From: Halobacterium rubrum
Lineage (GTDB): Archaea; Halobacteriota; Halobacteria; Halobacteriales; Halobacteriaceae
Direction: 5' to 3'
Assembly (NCBI RefSeq): GCF_021729015.1
Contig: NZ_JAJQQZ010000002.1
Span: 124,001 to 188,000, forward strand
DNA: 64,000 nt
The notes under the pieces were generated by a model. It saw nothing but the letters and a program-made list of their open reading frames with translations. It was not told the DNA's origin and ran no database searches. Positions 35,383-44,994 of the stretch are shown piece after piece. A program made the position numbers and the translations under genes. The number at the start of each line of letters is the position of its first letter. The first letter of the stretch is position 1.

Positions 35383-37644
35383 ATGGCTGTACGCTGGCTG
35401 GAAGACGTACGGGCCGACGACATCGACAGCGTCGGCGGAAAAGGGGCGTCGCTCGGCGAGCTCACGGACGCCGGGCTCCCCGTCCCACCGGGCTTCGTCG
35501 TGACCGCCGGCACCTACCGGACGTTCATCGAGGAAGCGGGTATCGACCAGGAACTGTTCGAGGCGGTGGACGTCGACGCGGAGGACTCCGCCGCACTCGC
35601 GGACGCCGAGGCGCGAGCGAAAGACCTCATCCTGAACACCGAGTTCCCCGAGTCGCTTCGCGAGGACATCCTCTCGTCGTACGACGCGCTCGACGACGGG
35701 CAGGCGTTCGTCGCCGTCCGCTCCTCGGCGACCGCCGAGGACCTCCCGGACGCGAGCTTCGCCGGCCAGCAGGAGACGTTCCTCAACATCACTCGAGAGG
35801 ACCTGCTGGACCGCGTGAAACGCTGCTGGGCGAGTCTCTTCACGCAGCGCGCCATCTACTACCGACAGGAACAGGGCTTCGACCACGACCTCGTGAACAT
35901 CGCCGTCGTCGTCCAGCGCATGGTCGACGCCGAGAAGTCCGGCGTGATGTTCACCAGCCACCCGTCGACGGGCGCCCACGAGGCCATCATCGAGGCCGCG
36001 TGGGGGCTCGGCGAGGCAGTCGTCTCCGGGTCCGTCTCGCCGGACAACTACGTCGTCGACCGCGACGACGGCGCCGTCCAGGAGGTGACGGTCGCGGACA
36101 AGAAGGTGATGCACGTCAAGGACACCGACACCGGGGAGACCGTCGAGCGCGCCGTCCCCGACGAGAAGCGCACCGAACGCGTGCTCGACGACGACGAGAT
36201 CGGGGACCTCGTCGCCATCGGCGAGCGCGTCGAGGACCACTACGACAGCCCACAGGACGTCGAGTGGGCGATGGTCGACGGCGACGTCTACATGCTCCAG
36301 TCCCGGCCGATCACCACCATCGACGACACCGACGAGGAAGACATGACTGACACCGACGGCAGCGGCGACGGCGAAACGCTCGTGAACGGCCTCGGCGCCA
36401 GCCCGGGCGTCGCGTCCGGTCCGGTGCGGGTCGTCACGAAACTCGACCAGCTCGACAAGGTCGGCGACGGCGACATCATCGTCACCGAGATGACCACGCC
36501 GGACATGGTCCCGGCGATGAAGCGCGCGGCCGGCATCGTCACCGACGAGGGCGGCATGACGAGCCACGCCGCCATCGTCTCCCGCGAACTCGGCTGTCCG
36601 GCGGTCGTCGGCGCGACCGACGCCACCACCAGCCTCCACGACGACCAGATCGTCACCCTCGACGGCGACCGCGGCGTCGTCCGCGAGGGCCGCGAGGAGA
36701 CCGAAGCGGAACACGACCCCATCGAGGAAGCCCGCCCGACGACGCCGGTGAAGCCGATGACCGCCACCGAGGTCAAGGTCAACGTCTCCATCCCGGAGGC
36801 CGCCGAGCGAGCCGCCGCCACCGGCGCCGACGGCGTCGGCCTGCTCCGCATGGAGCACATGATCCTCTCCACGAACAAGACCCCCGAGCGGTACATCGAG
36901 GACCACGGCGAGGACGCCTACGTCCAGGAGCTCGTCGACGGCGTCCGGGGCGTCGCCGAGGAGTTCTACCCGCGGCCGGTCCGCGTCCGGACGCTGGACG
37001 CGCCGACCGACGAGTTCCGGCAGCTCGAGGGCGGCAACGACGAACCCCACGAGCACAACCCGATGCTCGGCTACCGGGGCATCCGCCGCAGCCTCGACCG
37101 CCCGGACGTCTTCAAGCACGAGCTGGAGGCGTTCCGCGAGCTCTACGAGATGGGCTACGACAACGTCGAGGTGATGTTCCCGCTCGTGAACGACGCCGAG
37201 GACGTCGCTCGCGCCCGGACCCTCATGGAGGACGCGGGCATCGACGTCGAGAAGCGGTCGTGGGGCGTCATGATCGAGACCCCGGCGTCCGCGCTGGCGA
37301 TGGACGAGATCGCCGAGGAGGGCGTGGACTTCGCGAGCTTCGGGACGAACGACCTCACGCAGTACACGCTCGCCGTCGACCGCAACAACGGCAACGTCGC
37401 CGACCGGTTCGACGAGCTCCACCCGTCCGTGCTGCAGCTCATCGAGCACACCATCGAGGCGTGTCGCGAGCACGACGTCGCCACCAGCATCTGCGGGCAG
37501 GCCGGCTCGAAGCCCGACATGGTGGACTTCCTCGTGGAGACCGGCGTCTCCTCGATCTCCGCGAACATCGACGCCGTCCGCGACGTCCAGCACGAGGTCA
37601 AGCGCGTCGAACAGCGCATGCTGCTGGAGTCCGTCCGGGAGTAA
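35383..37644 (+). CDS. ppsA: Phosphoenolpyruvate synthase
   Basis: Makes PEP, AMP and phosphate from pyruvate, ATP and water: the entry step of gluconeogenesis. The 753-residue protein has three parts: an ATP-binding domain (about 1-310, with GGKGASLGEL and SSATAEDLPDASFAGQQET), a swivelling phosphohistidine domain with His395 in GGMTSHAAIVSRELGCPAVVG, and a C-terminal PEP/pyruvate TIM barrel (GLLRMEHM, IETPASALAMDEIA, FGTNDLTQYTL and ending near ICGQAGSKPD). A TATA-like element and a TrmB-like dyad lie upstream. Pyruvate kinase, which catalyses the opposite direction, is 8 kb away with a matching dyad, so joint control by sugar status is likely. Confidence 0.96.
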   Translation: MAVRWLEDVRADDIDSVGGKGASLGELTDAGLPVPPGFVVTAGTYRTFIEEAGIDQELFEAVDVDAEDSAALADAEARAKDLILNTEFPESLREDILSSYDALDDGQAFVAVRSSATAEDLPDASFAGQQETFLNITREDLLDRVKRCWASLFTQRAIYYRQEQGFDHDLVNIAVVVQRMVDAEKSGVMFTSHPSTGAHEAIIEAAWGLGEAVVSGSVSPDNYVVDRDDGAVQEVTVADKKVMHVKDTDTGETVERAVPDEKRTERVLDDDEIGDLVAIGERVEDHYDSPQDVEWAMVDGDVYMLQSRPITTIDDTDEEDMTDTDGSGDGETLVNGLGASPGVASGPVRVVTKLDQLDKVGDGDIIVTEMTTPDMVPAMKRAAGIVTDEGGMTSHAAIVSRELGCPAVVGATDATTSLHDDQIVTLDGDRGVVREGREETEAEHDPIEEARPTTPVKPMTATEVKVNVSIPEAAERAAATGADGVGLLRMEHMILSTNKTPERYIEDHGEDAYVQELVDGVRGVAEEFYPRPVRVRTLDAPTDEFRQLEGGNDEPHEHNPMLGYRGIRRSLDRPDVFKHELEAFRELYEMGYDNVEVMFPLVNDAEDVARARTLMEDAGIDVEKRSWGVMIETPASALAMDEIAEEGVDFASFGTNDLTQYTLAVDRNNGNVADRFDELHPSVLQLIEHTIEACREHDVATSICGQAGSKPDMVDFLVETGVSSISANIDAVRDVQHEVKRVEQRMLLESVRE

Positions 37645-37675
37645 GCCCGCCCGCCGTCGCCGCCTCCCTCGCCCG

Positions 37676-37685
37676 AATTACTTAG
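37676..37685 (+). promoter_or_regulatory. TATA-like element of the M48 protease gene
   Basis: AATTACTTAG, 25-34 bp before ATG 37710, which supports that ATG over the GTG at 37704. Confidence 0.5.
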
Positions 37686-37709
37686 GGGTGAAGGCGGCTA
37701 CTGGTGGAC

Positions 37710-38957
37710 ATGCTCGTCTACCACGCCGTCTTCCTCGCGCTCGTCGCCGGAACGACGCTGTTCTTCGCGTCTCTCGCGGCCCTGAACGTCCAGTACGCCG
37801 AGCGCGCAGTCCGCGAGCGCACCGAGTGGCTGGCCGACCGCATCGGCGTCGACGACCCCGAGGAGCTGCTCGCGTACCACCGGCTCGGCACGGCCGCCAG
37901 CCAGCTGGAGTCCGTGGTCGTTGTCGGCGTCGTTCTCCTCGCGCTGTACGCCGGCGTGTTCGGCGGGGCCGTCGAGTGGGTGTACGGCGCCGTCGGCAAC
38001 GACCTGCTCGCCGGCGTCGCGCTGTTCGTCGGTTCGACAGTCGCGTTGCAAGTCGTGAGTCTGCCGTTCGACGTCTTCGACACGTTCGCCGTCGAGACGG
38101 CGTTCGGGTTCAACGAGCAGTCCCCGGCGCTGTTCGCCCGCGACAAGCTCGTCGGCACCGCCGTCGGCGCCGTGTTCGTCGCAATCCTCGGTGCGGCCGT
38201 CCTGTTCACCGTGCAGGCGTTCCCCGAGTGGTGGTGGGTCGCCGCGACCGGCGTCGTCGTCGCGTTCCTGCTCGCCACGCAGGTCCTCGTCCCCCGGGTC
38301 GTGATGCCGCTGTTCTACGACTTCGACCCCGTCGAGGACGGCAGCCTCCGGGACGCCGTCGAGGACGTCTTCGACCGCGCCGGCTTCACCTGCGACCAGG
38401 TGTACGTCATGAACGCCTCCTCGCGCTCCGGGCACTCCAACGCCTTCTTCACCGGGTTCGGCGCCACGAAGCGCGTCGTCCTCTTCGACACGCTCGTCGA
38501 CCAGATGGACGACGAGGAAGTCCAGAGCGTGCTCGCCCACGAGCTCGCGCACTGGAAGAAGGGCCACATCTGGCAGAACGTCGCCGCGAGCGCGCTGCAG
38601 GCGGCCGTCCTGCTGTTCGTCGCGTCGTTCCTGCTGGACGCCGGCTGGCTGTACGGGATGTTCGGCGTGCCCGAGCAGCCGGCCGCCGGCCTGCTGCTGG
38701 CGGGGCTGTGGCTGCAGCCGCTGAACCAGCTCACCGCACCGCTCCAGAACAAACTCTGGCTCGCCAACGAGCGCGAGGCCGACGCGTTCGCTGTCGACGT
38801 GATGGGCGGCGGCGAGTCGCTGGCGGACGCGCTCGCGGACCTCACAAGCGAGAACCTCGGCAACCCCTTCCCGCACCCCTACTACGAGGCGTTCCACTAC
38901 CAGCACCCGCCGGTCCCGGAACGCATCCGCTACCTCACCGAAGGCGACGAGTCCTGA
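37710..38957 (+). CDS. M48-family membrane zinc protease (Ste24/HtpX type)
   Basis: A 415-residue integral membrane metalloprotease. The zinc motif HELAHWKKGH starts at His277 (Glu278 catalytic, His281 ligand) and the third ligand is Glu356 in NEREADAFAVD. About six to seven hydrophobic segments surround the active site. The order of helices and the FGFNEQSPALFARDKL segment match the Ste24 CAAX-protease type more than HtpX. In archaea the natural substrates are unknown; membrane-protein quality control is the usual guess. Transcribed alone. Confidence 0.92.
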   Translation: MLVYHAVFLALVAGTTLFFASLAALNVQYAERAVRERTEWLADRIGVDDPEELLAYHRLGTAASQLESVVVVGVVLLALYAGVFGGAVEWVYGAVGNDLLAGVALFVGSTVALQVVSLPFDVFDTFAVETAFGFNEQSPALFARDKLVGTAVGAVFVAILGAAVLFTVQAFPEWWWVAATGVVVAFLLATQVLVPRVVMPLFYDFDPVEDGSLRDAVEDVFDRAGFTCDQVYVMNASSRSGHSNAFFTGFGATKRVVLFDTLVDQMDDEEVQSVLAHELAHWKKGHIWQNVAASALQAAVLLFVASFLLDAGWLYGMFGVPEQPAAGLLLAGLWLQPLNQLTAPLQNKLWLANEREADAFAVDVMGGGESLADALADLTSENLGNPFPHPYYEAFHYQHPPVPERIRYLTEGDES

Positions 38958-39013
38958 CTCGTCGTCGGGTGCGGCCGTCGACTGGAACGCACTTCGTTTC
39001 TCTCAAAGTTTGG

Positions 39014-39026
39014 TAAATTTTTTATT
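39014..39026 (+). promoter_or_regulatory. Strong AT-rich promoter of a lipoprotein gene
   Basis: TAAATTTTTTATT is among the most AT-rich short stretches of the window, 24-36 bp before GTG 39050. Confidence 0.6.
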
Positions 39027-39049
39027 CGGTAGCGAGCCCAGAATGTGTC

Positions 39050-40021
39050 GTGAAGCGACTGACTGCAGGACTGCTCGTCGCCGTCGCACTGCTCACCGTC
39101 TCCGGCTGCACCGCCCTCCCCGGAGTGGGCGGAGACGTAGACCCGCCCGGCGTCGAGGACGGCGAGCTCGCCAACGAGACCGCACTGGTCGAGGCACACC
39201 TCGACGAGCGCGGCGACAGCTACGAGGTCCAGACCACCCACGAGGAGACCGCCGGGAACACCACCTCGAGCGACGAGATGCGCGTCGTCGTCGCCGACGG
39301 CGACACGTTCGTCCACCGAGAGACGACGACGAAAGACGACGCGACGAGCGTCTACGAGTCGCTGTCGACCGACTCGTTCACGGCCTCGAAGCTCCCAGAC
39401 GGGACGTTCAGTATCGGGTCCCGGTACAGCGCCGGCAGCGCGCACGGCATCCCCAGCCAGTTCGACCTGCTGCGGCTGGCAGACTTCCAGACCGCCGGCA
39501 CGACGACCCACGACGGTGACCGGGTCGCCCGCCTGCGCGCCAGCAGCCTCACCGATGACGCCGACGTCAGCTTCGAGCTACAGCGCGCGACCCTGCTCGT
39601 CGGCGACGAGGGCCTCGTCCACGAACTCGACTACCGGCTGACCGACTACGCTGCCACCGACGACTTCCAGTACACCGTCACGCTCGCGTCGACCTCCGTC
39701 GACAGCCTGCCGGCGCCGGACTGGACCAGTGACGCCCGCGAGGAGCTGCCGGACGCCGACATCGACGTCTCCACCAACAGCGAGGGCTACGTCGTCATCG
39801 AACACGCGGGCGGCGACGCCTTCGACGCCCGCCTCCGGGTCGACCGCCAGCTCCTCACCCACGAGGACTTCCAGCCCGGCGAGAAACTGTACGTCGGCGA
39901 GAAGAGGGGTTCGTACGACGTGGCGACGATGTGGACCGGCGACCCGGTCGACGGCGAGGTCACAGTCACCGTCACGGGCGTTGTGTCGCCGGAACGGGCC
40001 ACCGTGAACGCGGACGGCTGA
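39050..40021 (+). CDS. Haloarchaeal lipoprotein of unknown function (DUF7537 type)
   Basis: A 323-residue exported protein with a GTG start. The signal sequence (residues 1-20, KRLTAGLLVAVALLTVSGC) ends in a lipobox with Cys20, so it is a lipid-anchored protein of the cell surface. The mature part is beta-rich, with repeated T/V strand patterns such as SYEVQTTHEETAG and YTVTLAST, similar in style to LolA/LppX-like carriers. No enzyme motif is seen. The promoter is unusually AT-rich, suggesting strong expression. Confidence 0.78.
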   Translation: MKRLTAGLLVAVALLTVSGCTALPGVGGDVDPPGVEDGELANETALVEAHLDERGDSYEVQTTHEETAGNTTSSDEMRVVVADGDTFVHRETTTKDDATSVYESLSTDSFTASKLPDGTFSIGSRYSAGSAHGIPSQFDLLRLADFQTAGTTTHDGDRVARLRASSLTDDADVSFELQRATLLVGDEGLVHELDYRLTDYAATDDFQYTVTLASTSVDSLPAPDWTSDAREELPDADIDVSTNSEGYVVIEHAGGDAFDARLRVDRQLLTHEDFQPGEKLYVGEKRGSYDVATMWTGDPVDGEVTVTVTGVVSPERATVNADG

Positions 40022-40066
40022 TACGATAGCGGAACCGCTAAACCGCTGCTGGCTCTCCCCGTGGGT

Positions 40067-41134
40067 ATGACGCGTGCGGAAGCGAGGCGAGCGCCACAGG
40101 ACTTCGACCGGGTGCTGTCCTCGATGTGCACGGACCCACACCCCGCCGCCCGCGAGGCAGCACAGCGCTTCCTCGCGACGAACCCCGGCGACCCGGAGAC
40201 CTACCCTACAGTCACCGAACTCGAACGGGAAGCCGTCGGGATGCTCGGCGACGTCGTCGAGCTCGACGACCCCCACGGGTACGTCGCCGCCGGCGGCACC
40301 GAAGCAAACCTCCAGGCAGTCCGCGCCGCCCGCAACCTCGCGGACGGCGACGACGTCAACGTCGTCGCGCCGGAGAGCGCGCACTTCAGCTTCCAGAAGG
40401 CCGCCGACGTCCTCGACGTCGAGTTGCGGCTCGCGCCGACGGACGACGACCACCGGGCTGACGTCGACGCCGCCGCCGACCTCGCGGACGACGACACGGC
40501 CGTCGTCGTCGGCGTCGCCGGCACCACCGAGTACGGCCGCGTCGACCCGATTCCCGCGCTCGCCGACGTCGCCGCCGACGTCGACGCCAGCCTCCACGTC
40601 GACGCCGCCTGGGGCGGGTTCGTGCTGCCGTTCACCGACCACGACTGGAACTTCGCGGACGCCCCCGTGGACACGATGACCATCGATCCGCACAAGGTCG
40701 GGCAGGCGCCCGTCCCCGCCGGCGGGTTCCTCGCCCGTGACCCGGAGACGCTCGACGCGCTCGCCATCGCGACTCCGTACCTCGAATCCGACACACAGCC
40801 GACGCTGGGTGGTACGCGCTCCGGCGCGGGTGTCGCCGGCGCACACGCCGCACTCGAGGCACTATGGCCGGCCGGCTACCGGGAGACCTACGAGCGCTCG
40901 CAGGCGAACGCCGACTACCTCGCCGCCGAGCTGTCGGCTCGCGGCTACGACGTCGTCGAGCCCGAGCTCCCGCTTGTCGCCGCCGACCTCCCCGACGGCG
41001 AGTTCCGGGCGCTCCGCGACCGCGGCTGGCGCATCTCCCGCACGGCGTCGAACGCGCTCCGCGTGGTCTGCATGCCCCACGTCACCCGCGAGATGCTCGA
41101 CGCCTTCCTCGCCGACATCGACGCCGTCGCCTGA
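40067..41134 (+). CDS. mfnA: Pyridoxal-dependent L-aspartate/L-tyrosine decarboxylase MfnA
   Basis: Group II PLP decarboxylase of 355 residues. In archaea MfnA makes beta-alanine from aspartate for coenzyme A, or tyramine from tyrosine for methanofuran; halophiles lack methanofuran, so the aspartate route is the better inference. [15 protein letters not shown] holds the PLP phosphate site, [13 protein letters not shown] the Asp that contacts the ring nitrogen, and Lys210 in TIDPHKVGQ binds PLP. ATG 40067 is preferred over GTG 40061 because a TATA-like GCTAAAC lies about 27 bp before it. Confidence 0.9.
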   Translation: MTRAEARRAPQDFDRVLSSMCTDPHPAAREAAQRFLATNPGDPETYPTVTELEREAVGMLGDVVELDDPHGYVAAGGTEANLQAVRAARNLADGDDVNVVAPESAHFSFQKAADVLDVELRLAPTDDDHRADVDAAADLADDDTAVVVGVAGTTEYGRVDPIPALADVAADVDASLHVDAAWGGFVLPFTDHDWNFADAPVDTMTIDPHKVGQAPVPAGGFLARDPETLDALAIATPYLESDTQPTLGGTRSGAGVAGAHAALEALWPAGYRETYERSQANADYLAAELSARGYDVVEPELPLVAADLPDGEFRALRDRGWRISRTASNALRVVCMPHVTREMLDAFLADIDAVA

Positions 41135-41173
41135 CCAGTCGGCCGACTGCGGCCAGTCCGTGGGACTCCAGTA

Positions 41174-41182
41174 GGGTTTTGA
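41174..41182 (+). promoter_or_regulatory. TATA-like element that questions the start of the VTT-domain gene
   Basis: GGGTTTTGA lies only 4-12 bp before ATG 41186 but 25-33 bp before an in-frame GTG at 41207. If it is the TATA box, the leaderless start would be GTG 41207. Confidence 0.4.
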
Positions 41183-41185
41183 CCC

Positions 41186-41779
41186 ATGGGTTCCTTCGGG
41201 CAGGTAGTGTCTGTCACGGTTCCCCTCCTGCTGGGCTTCGACTTCGGCGGCGTGGAAGGCGCTGTCCGCGCCGCAACCGGCTGGACTGGGCTCACGCTCA
41301 TCTTCGTCTACTCGTTTCTCATCACGTTCGTCCTCCCGCTGCCCGGCGAGGTCGTGCTCTGTCCGGCCGGCTACGTCTGCAGCGAGGCCGCCCATCTCGG
41401 CCTCGGACTCTCCGGCGCCCCGCTCGTCCTGCTCGTCATCGTCGTGAGTGCCACCGGGAAAGCCCTCGGCAGTGTCGTTGCACTCCACCTCGGGTACAAC
41501 GCCAGCCACTCCGGTGTCGTCGTCCGCACCCTCCGTCGGTTCGGCTACCAGCCCATGGAGTGGTCGCGCTCGACGCTCGTCGACCTCGTCAAACAGTACG
41601 GCTACTACGGGATGGCGATGGCGCTCTCCGTCCCCTTCTTCCCCGACACCATCTCCGTGTACGCGTTCTCCGTCATCGACAAGGACTACCGGCGGTTCGC
41701 CGCCGCCGCGTTCGCCGGCGGCGTCGGCCGGCTGGTCGTCACCATCGCGCTCTTCGAAGGCGTCGTCATCCTCGCGTGA
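41186..41779 (+). CDS. VTT/DedA-like (YqaA type) membrane protein
   Basis: A 197-residue membrane protein of the SNARE-associated/VTT superfamily. LPLPGEVVLCPAGYV carries the characteristic E/G-rich re-entrant loop, and VVSATGKALGSVVALHLGY plus FFPDTISVYAFSVIDKDYRRF mark the second half. DedA-type proteins are thought to move phospholipids or carry protons across the membrane. The specific role is unknown. The start may instead be GTG 41207, which would remove seven residues. Confidence 0.8.
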   Translation: MGSFGQVVSVTVPLLLGFDFGGVEGAVRAATGWTGLTLIFVYSFLITFVLPLPGEVVLCPAGYVCSEAAHLGLGLSGAPLVLLVIVVSATGKALGSVVALHLGYNASHSGVVVRTLRRFGYQPMEWSRSTLVDLVKQYGYYGMAMALSVPFFPDTISVYAFSVIDKDYRRFAAAAFAGGVGRLVVTIALFEGVVILA

Positions 41780-41821
41780 ACCAGCGGTACTGTTAACACA
41801 ACCGGCGTGGTCGCCGCACGT

Positions 41822-42514
41822 ATGGCTCGCCTCCGCTCCGGCCGGCTCACCACCGGCGGACTCATCGTCCTCGTCGGACTGCTGTTGTTGCTGTCGACGA
41901 CCGACCTCGTCGCCACCGAGAACCTCTGGGACTACCTGCCGCTCGTCTTCGTCGCGCTCGGCGTCTGGGCGGTCGTCCGCAGCGGCTTCCGGAACCTCAC
42001 CGGCCCCGTGATGGTCGTCGCCGTCGCCGGCACCTTCCAGGCGCGGAACCTCGGCTACCTCACCAACCAGCAGATCGGCGAGTGGTGGCCGCTGTTCGTC
42101 GTCCTGTTCGGCGTCCTCTACGTCGTCGGCCGGTCCCGGCGCACCCGGGGCGTCTCCGTCGACGCCAGCGACGCCGGCGACGTCTCGCTGGTCAGCGTGT
42201 TCAGCGGCACACAGCGCCGCGTCACCGGGAGCGGCTTCCGGGGCGGCGACGTCTTCGCGGCGTTCGGCGGCGCGGAGCTCGACCTCAGGGACGCCGACGT
42301 CGCCGACCCGCCCGCGACCGTCGAGTGCCTCGTCGCGTTCGGCGGCGCCGAAATCCACGTCCCCGAGGACTGGACGGTCGAACTGGACGTGCTCAGCGTC
42401 TTCGGCGGCAGCGAGGACGCCAGACCACCCGCCGCCGACAGCCGTGGCGACCGCGACACCGACCTCGTCGTCACCGGCCTCGCCCTGTTCGGCGGCGTCT
42501 CGGTCGAACGCTAG
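41822..42514 (+). CDS. LiaF-like membrane protein
   Basis: A 230-residue protein. The N-terminal half has four membrane helices in pairs (about 14-30, 38-55, 59-75 and 86-105), as in the LiaI-LiaF transmembrane region. The C-terminal half is a beta-helix-like repeat with recurring SVFSG, AAFGGAELDLRDA, VAFGGAEIHVPEDW and SVFGGSED motifs, the hallmark of the cell-wall-active DUF2154/LiaF domain. In Firmicutes LiaF inhibits an envelope-stress kinase; no kinase is adjacent here, so only the fold is assigned. Confidence 0.83.
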   Translation: MARLRSGRLTTGGLIVLVGLLLLLSTTDLVATENLWDYLPLVFVALGVWAVVRSGFRNLTGPVMVVAVAGTFQARNLGYLTNQQIGEWWPLFVVLFGVLYVVGRSRRTRGVSVDASDAGDVSLVSVFSGTQRRVTGSGFRGGDVFAAFGGAELDLRDADVADPPATVECLVAFGGAEIHVPEDWTVELDVLSVFGGSEDARPPAADSRGDRDTDLVVTGLALFGGVSVER

Positions 42515-42712
42515 ACTTTTTGTCGACCCACCCCGACGGGTGTCCGTGACTCGCGCGGTCGACCACCGGCGGCCGATGCGCATGCGAGCGTAGCGCTGCC
42601 AGCGGGTGGACCGCCGCCAACGAGCCCTCGTGCGGCTGTCGGACGGCAGCGAACCACGCATTCTCCGCCAGTACAGTTCGAGCCCGACAACCAGCACGCC
42701 ACGACACAACCA

Positions 42713-42729
42713 GCGGGCTTTAGGCCCGC
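42713..42729. promoter_or_regulatory. Inverted repeat enclosing the metS TATA box
   Basis: GCGGGC and GCCCGC flank TTTAG. The enclosed GCTTTAGGCC is the likely TATA box, 23-32 bp before ATG 42749, so the box sits in the loop of a 6-bp palindrome. Rest of the 234-bp gap upstream shows no gene. Confidence 0.45.
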
Positions 42730-42748
42730 GCCACGGCAACACGAACAC

Positions 42749-44830
42749 ATGACAGACGAGGACTACCCCACGGACGACCCGGCGGTGGTCACGGCGGGAC
42801 TGCCGTACGCCAACGGCGACCTCCACGTCGGCCACCTGCGCAGCTACGTGAACGCCGACGCGCTCACGCGCGGCCTCCGGAAACTCGGCCAGCACGCCAT
42901 CTACGTCTCCGGCAGCGACATGCACGGCACCCCCATCGCCGTCAACGCCGCCGAGGAGGGCGTCGACCCCGAGGAGTTCGCGCTCCGCCACCACGAACAG
43001 TACGAGGCGACGTTCCCGAAGTTCAACGTCGACTTCGACCAGTACGGCCACACCCACGAAGAGACGAACACCGAACTCACGAAGGAGTTCGTGCGCGCCT
43101 GGGAGGCTAACGACCACGTCCACGAGAAGGAGATCGACGTCGCCTACGACCCGGACGCCGACCAGTGGCTGCCCGACCGATACGTCGAGGGGACGTGTCC
43201 GTACTGCGGCGAACACGCCCGCGGCGACGAGTGCGACGAGGGCTGCCAGCGCCACCTCGAACCCGGCGAGATCGAGGACCCCGTGTCGACGCTCACCGGG
43301 AACCCCGCCGAGTACCGGCGCCGCGAGCACAAGTTCCTCCGGCTCTCGGACTTCCAGGACCACCTCAAGGGGTTCATCGAGCGACTGGAGGGCACGAGCA
43401 ACGCCCAGAACCAGCCCCGGGAGTGGATCGAGGGCGAACTGCAGGACCTCTGCATCACGCGGGACATGGACTGGGGCATCGACTACCCCGGGGAGAGCGG
43501 CGAAGCCGCGAACGGGAGCGAGGACCTCGTGCTGTACGTCTGGGTGGACGCCCCCATCGAATACGTCTCCACGACCAAACAGTACAGCGAGCGCACCGGT
43601 GACCTCGACTGGGAGTCCGTCTGGAAGGACGGCGACGGCGAGATCATCCACGTCATCGGCCGCGACATCATCCAGCACCACACGGTGTACTGGCCGTCGA
43701 TGCTGGAGGGCGCCGACTACACCGAGCCCCGGGCCGTGTGCGCGACCGGGTTCGTGAACATCGACGGCAAGGGCCTGTCGACCTCGAAGAACCGCGCCAT
43801 CTGGGCGGAGGAGTACCTCGACGAGGGGTTCCACCCCGACCTGCTGCGGTACTACCTCGCGACGGCCAGCGGGTTCGAGCGCGACGTGAACTTCTCGTGG
43901 GACCAGTTCGCGCAGCGTGTGAACACGGAGCTTGCGGACGCCGTCGGGAACTTCGCGTACCGCGCGCTGCTGTTCGCGAACCGGAACTTCGGCGGGACGC
44001 CCCAGGACGCCGAGCTCTCGGACGAGGTCGAGACCGAGATCGCGCAGGCGATGGACGACTACGAGGACGCGCTGAACGACTACGACCTCCGGACCGCCGG
44101 CGAGCGAGCCGTCGCGCTCGCCCGCTTCGGGAACGAGTACATTCAGCGCAACGAGCCCTGGAAGCTCGACGACGAGGCGGCGGCGCCGGTCATCCGCGAC
44201 TGCGTGCAGCTCGTGAAGGCCGTCGCGGTGCTCCTGCAGCCGTTCCTGCCGGAGAAGACCGACGACCTCTGGAGTCAGATCGGTGAGGACGGCAACGCCG
44301 CGGACGCCACCGTGGCGGACTGCCTGCAGGCGCCGGCCGCCGAGTTCGGCGAGCCCGAGGAGCTCTTCGAGAAGGTCGAGGACGAGCGCGTGGCGGAACT
44401 CGACGAGAAGCTCGAGGCGAAAATCGAAGCAGCCAGTAGCGAGGCGGACGACGACGGAGACGTGACCGACGACGAAGACGACGCTTCGACCGAACTGGAA
44501 CCACTGGCCGACGACCGCATCAGCTTCGAGGACTTCCAGGACCTCGACCTGCGCGTGGGCGAAGTCGTGTCCGCCGAGGGCATCGAGGGCGCCGACGACC
44601 TCGCGCGCCTCGAAGTCGACATCGGCCACGAGGTCCGCCAGGTCGTGGCCGGCATCAAGCAGCTCCACGACCTCGACGCCCTCCCGGGCACGAAGGTCGT
44701 CGTGGTGGCGAACATGGAGCAGTCCGAGCTGTTCGGCGTGGAGTCCAACGGGATGGTGCTGGCGGCCGGCGACGACGCCGACCTCCTCACCACGCACGAG
44801 GACAGCGAACCGGGCACGAAGGTCCTGTAG
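42749..44830 (+). CDS. metG: Methionyl-tRNA synthetase
   Basis: Attaches methionine to initiator and elongator tRNA. The 693-residue enzyme has HVGH at 26-29 (HIGH motif), a zinc knuckle with CPYCGEHARGDECDEGC near 149-165, and KGLSTSK at 341-347 in place of KMSKS, as is usual for archaeal MetRS. An acidic linker (about 555-590) leads to a C-terminal tRNA-binding (tRBD/Arc1p-like) domain starting FEDFQDLDLRVGEVVSAE. This fused tRBD form is common in haloarchaea. It is transcribed alone, from a TATA box enclosed in a small palindrome. Confidence 0.96.
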   Translation: MTDEDYPTDDPAVVTAGLPYANGDLHVGHLRSYVNADALTRGLRKLGQHAIYVSGSDMHGTPIAVNAAEEGVDPEEFALRHHEQYEATFPKFNVDFDQYGHTHEETNTELTKEFVRAWEANDHVHEKEIDVAYDPDADQWLPDRYVEGTCPYCGEHARGDECDEGCQRHLEPGEIEDPVSTLTGNPAEYRRREHKFLRLSDFQDHLKGFIERLEGTSNAQNQPREWIEGELQDLCITRDMDWGIDYPGESGEAANGSEDLVLYVWVDAPIEYVSTTKQYSERTGDLDWESVWKDGDGEIIHVIGRDIIQHHTVYWPSMLEGADYTEPRAVCATGFVNIDGKGLSTSKNRAIWAEEYLDEGFHPDLLRYYLATASGFERDVNFSWDQFAQRVNTELADAVGNFAYRALLFANRNFGGTPQDAELSDEVETEIAQAMDDYEDALNDYDLRTAGERAVALARFGNEYIQRNEPWKLDDEAAAPVIRDCVQLVKAVAVLLQPFLPEKTDDLWSQIGEDGNAADATVADCLQAPAAEFGEPEELFEKVEDERVAELDEKLEAKIEAASSEADDDGDVTDDEDDASTELEPLADDRISFEDFQDLDLRVGEVVSAEGIEGADDLARLEVDIGHEVRQVVAGIKQLHDLDALPGTKVVVVANMEQSELFGVESNGMVLAAGDDADLLTTHEDSEPGTKVL

Positions 44831-44994
44831 GAGGCGTGCAGGCGACGGGACGGCGCCGGTGCGTGGTGTCGCCGTTCCGCGTCCGCACGCACCGGCCGGC
44901 TGTTACGTCACGCGCCGGAGTGGTCCCGGACTCGTACTTGAATCTACGGAGCCGGTGGCAACGTCTGTCCGGGACGCCGTCGGCGGCGCCGTCG

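Noticed and set aside
41822-42514. Envelope-stress system of the LiaFSR kind
   Set aside because: Only the LiaF-like protein is present; no histidine kinase or response regulator lies beside it.
42690-42705. Second tRNA-like GTTCGAGCCC stretch before metG
   Set aside because: The flanks do not form the required stems; there is no full cloverleaf.
43764-43790. Possible loss of the KMSKS motif in MetRS
   Set aside because: KGLSTS is the normal form in archaeal MetRS, so it is not a defect.
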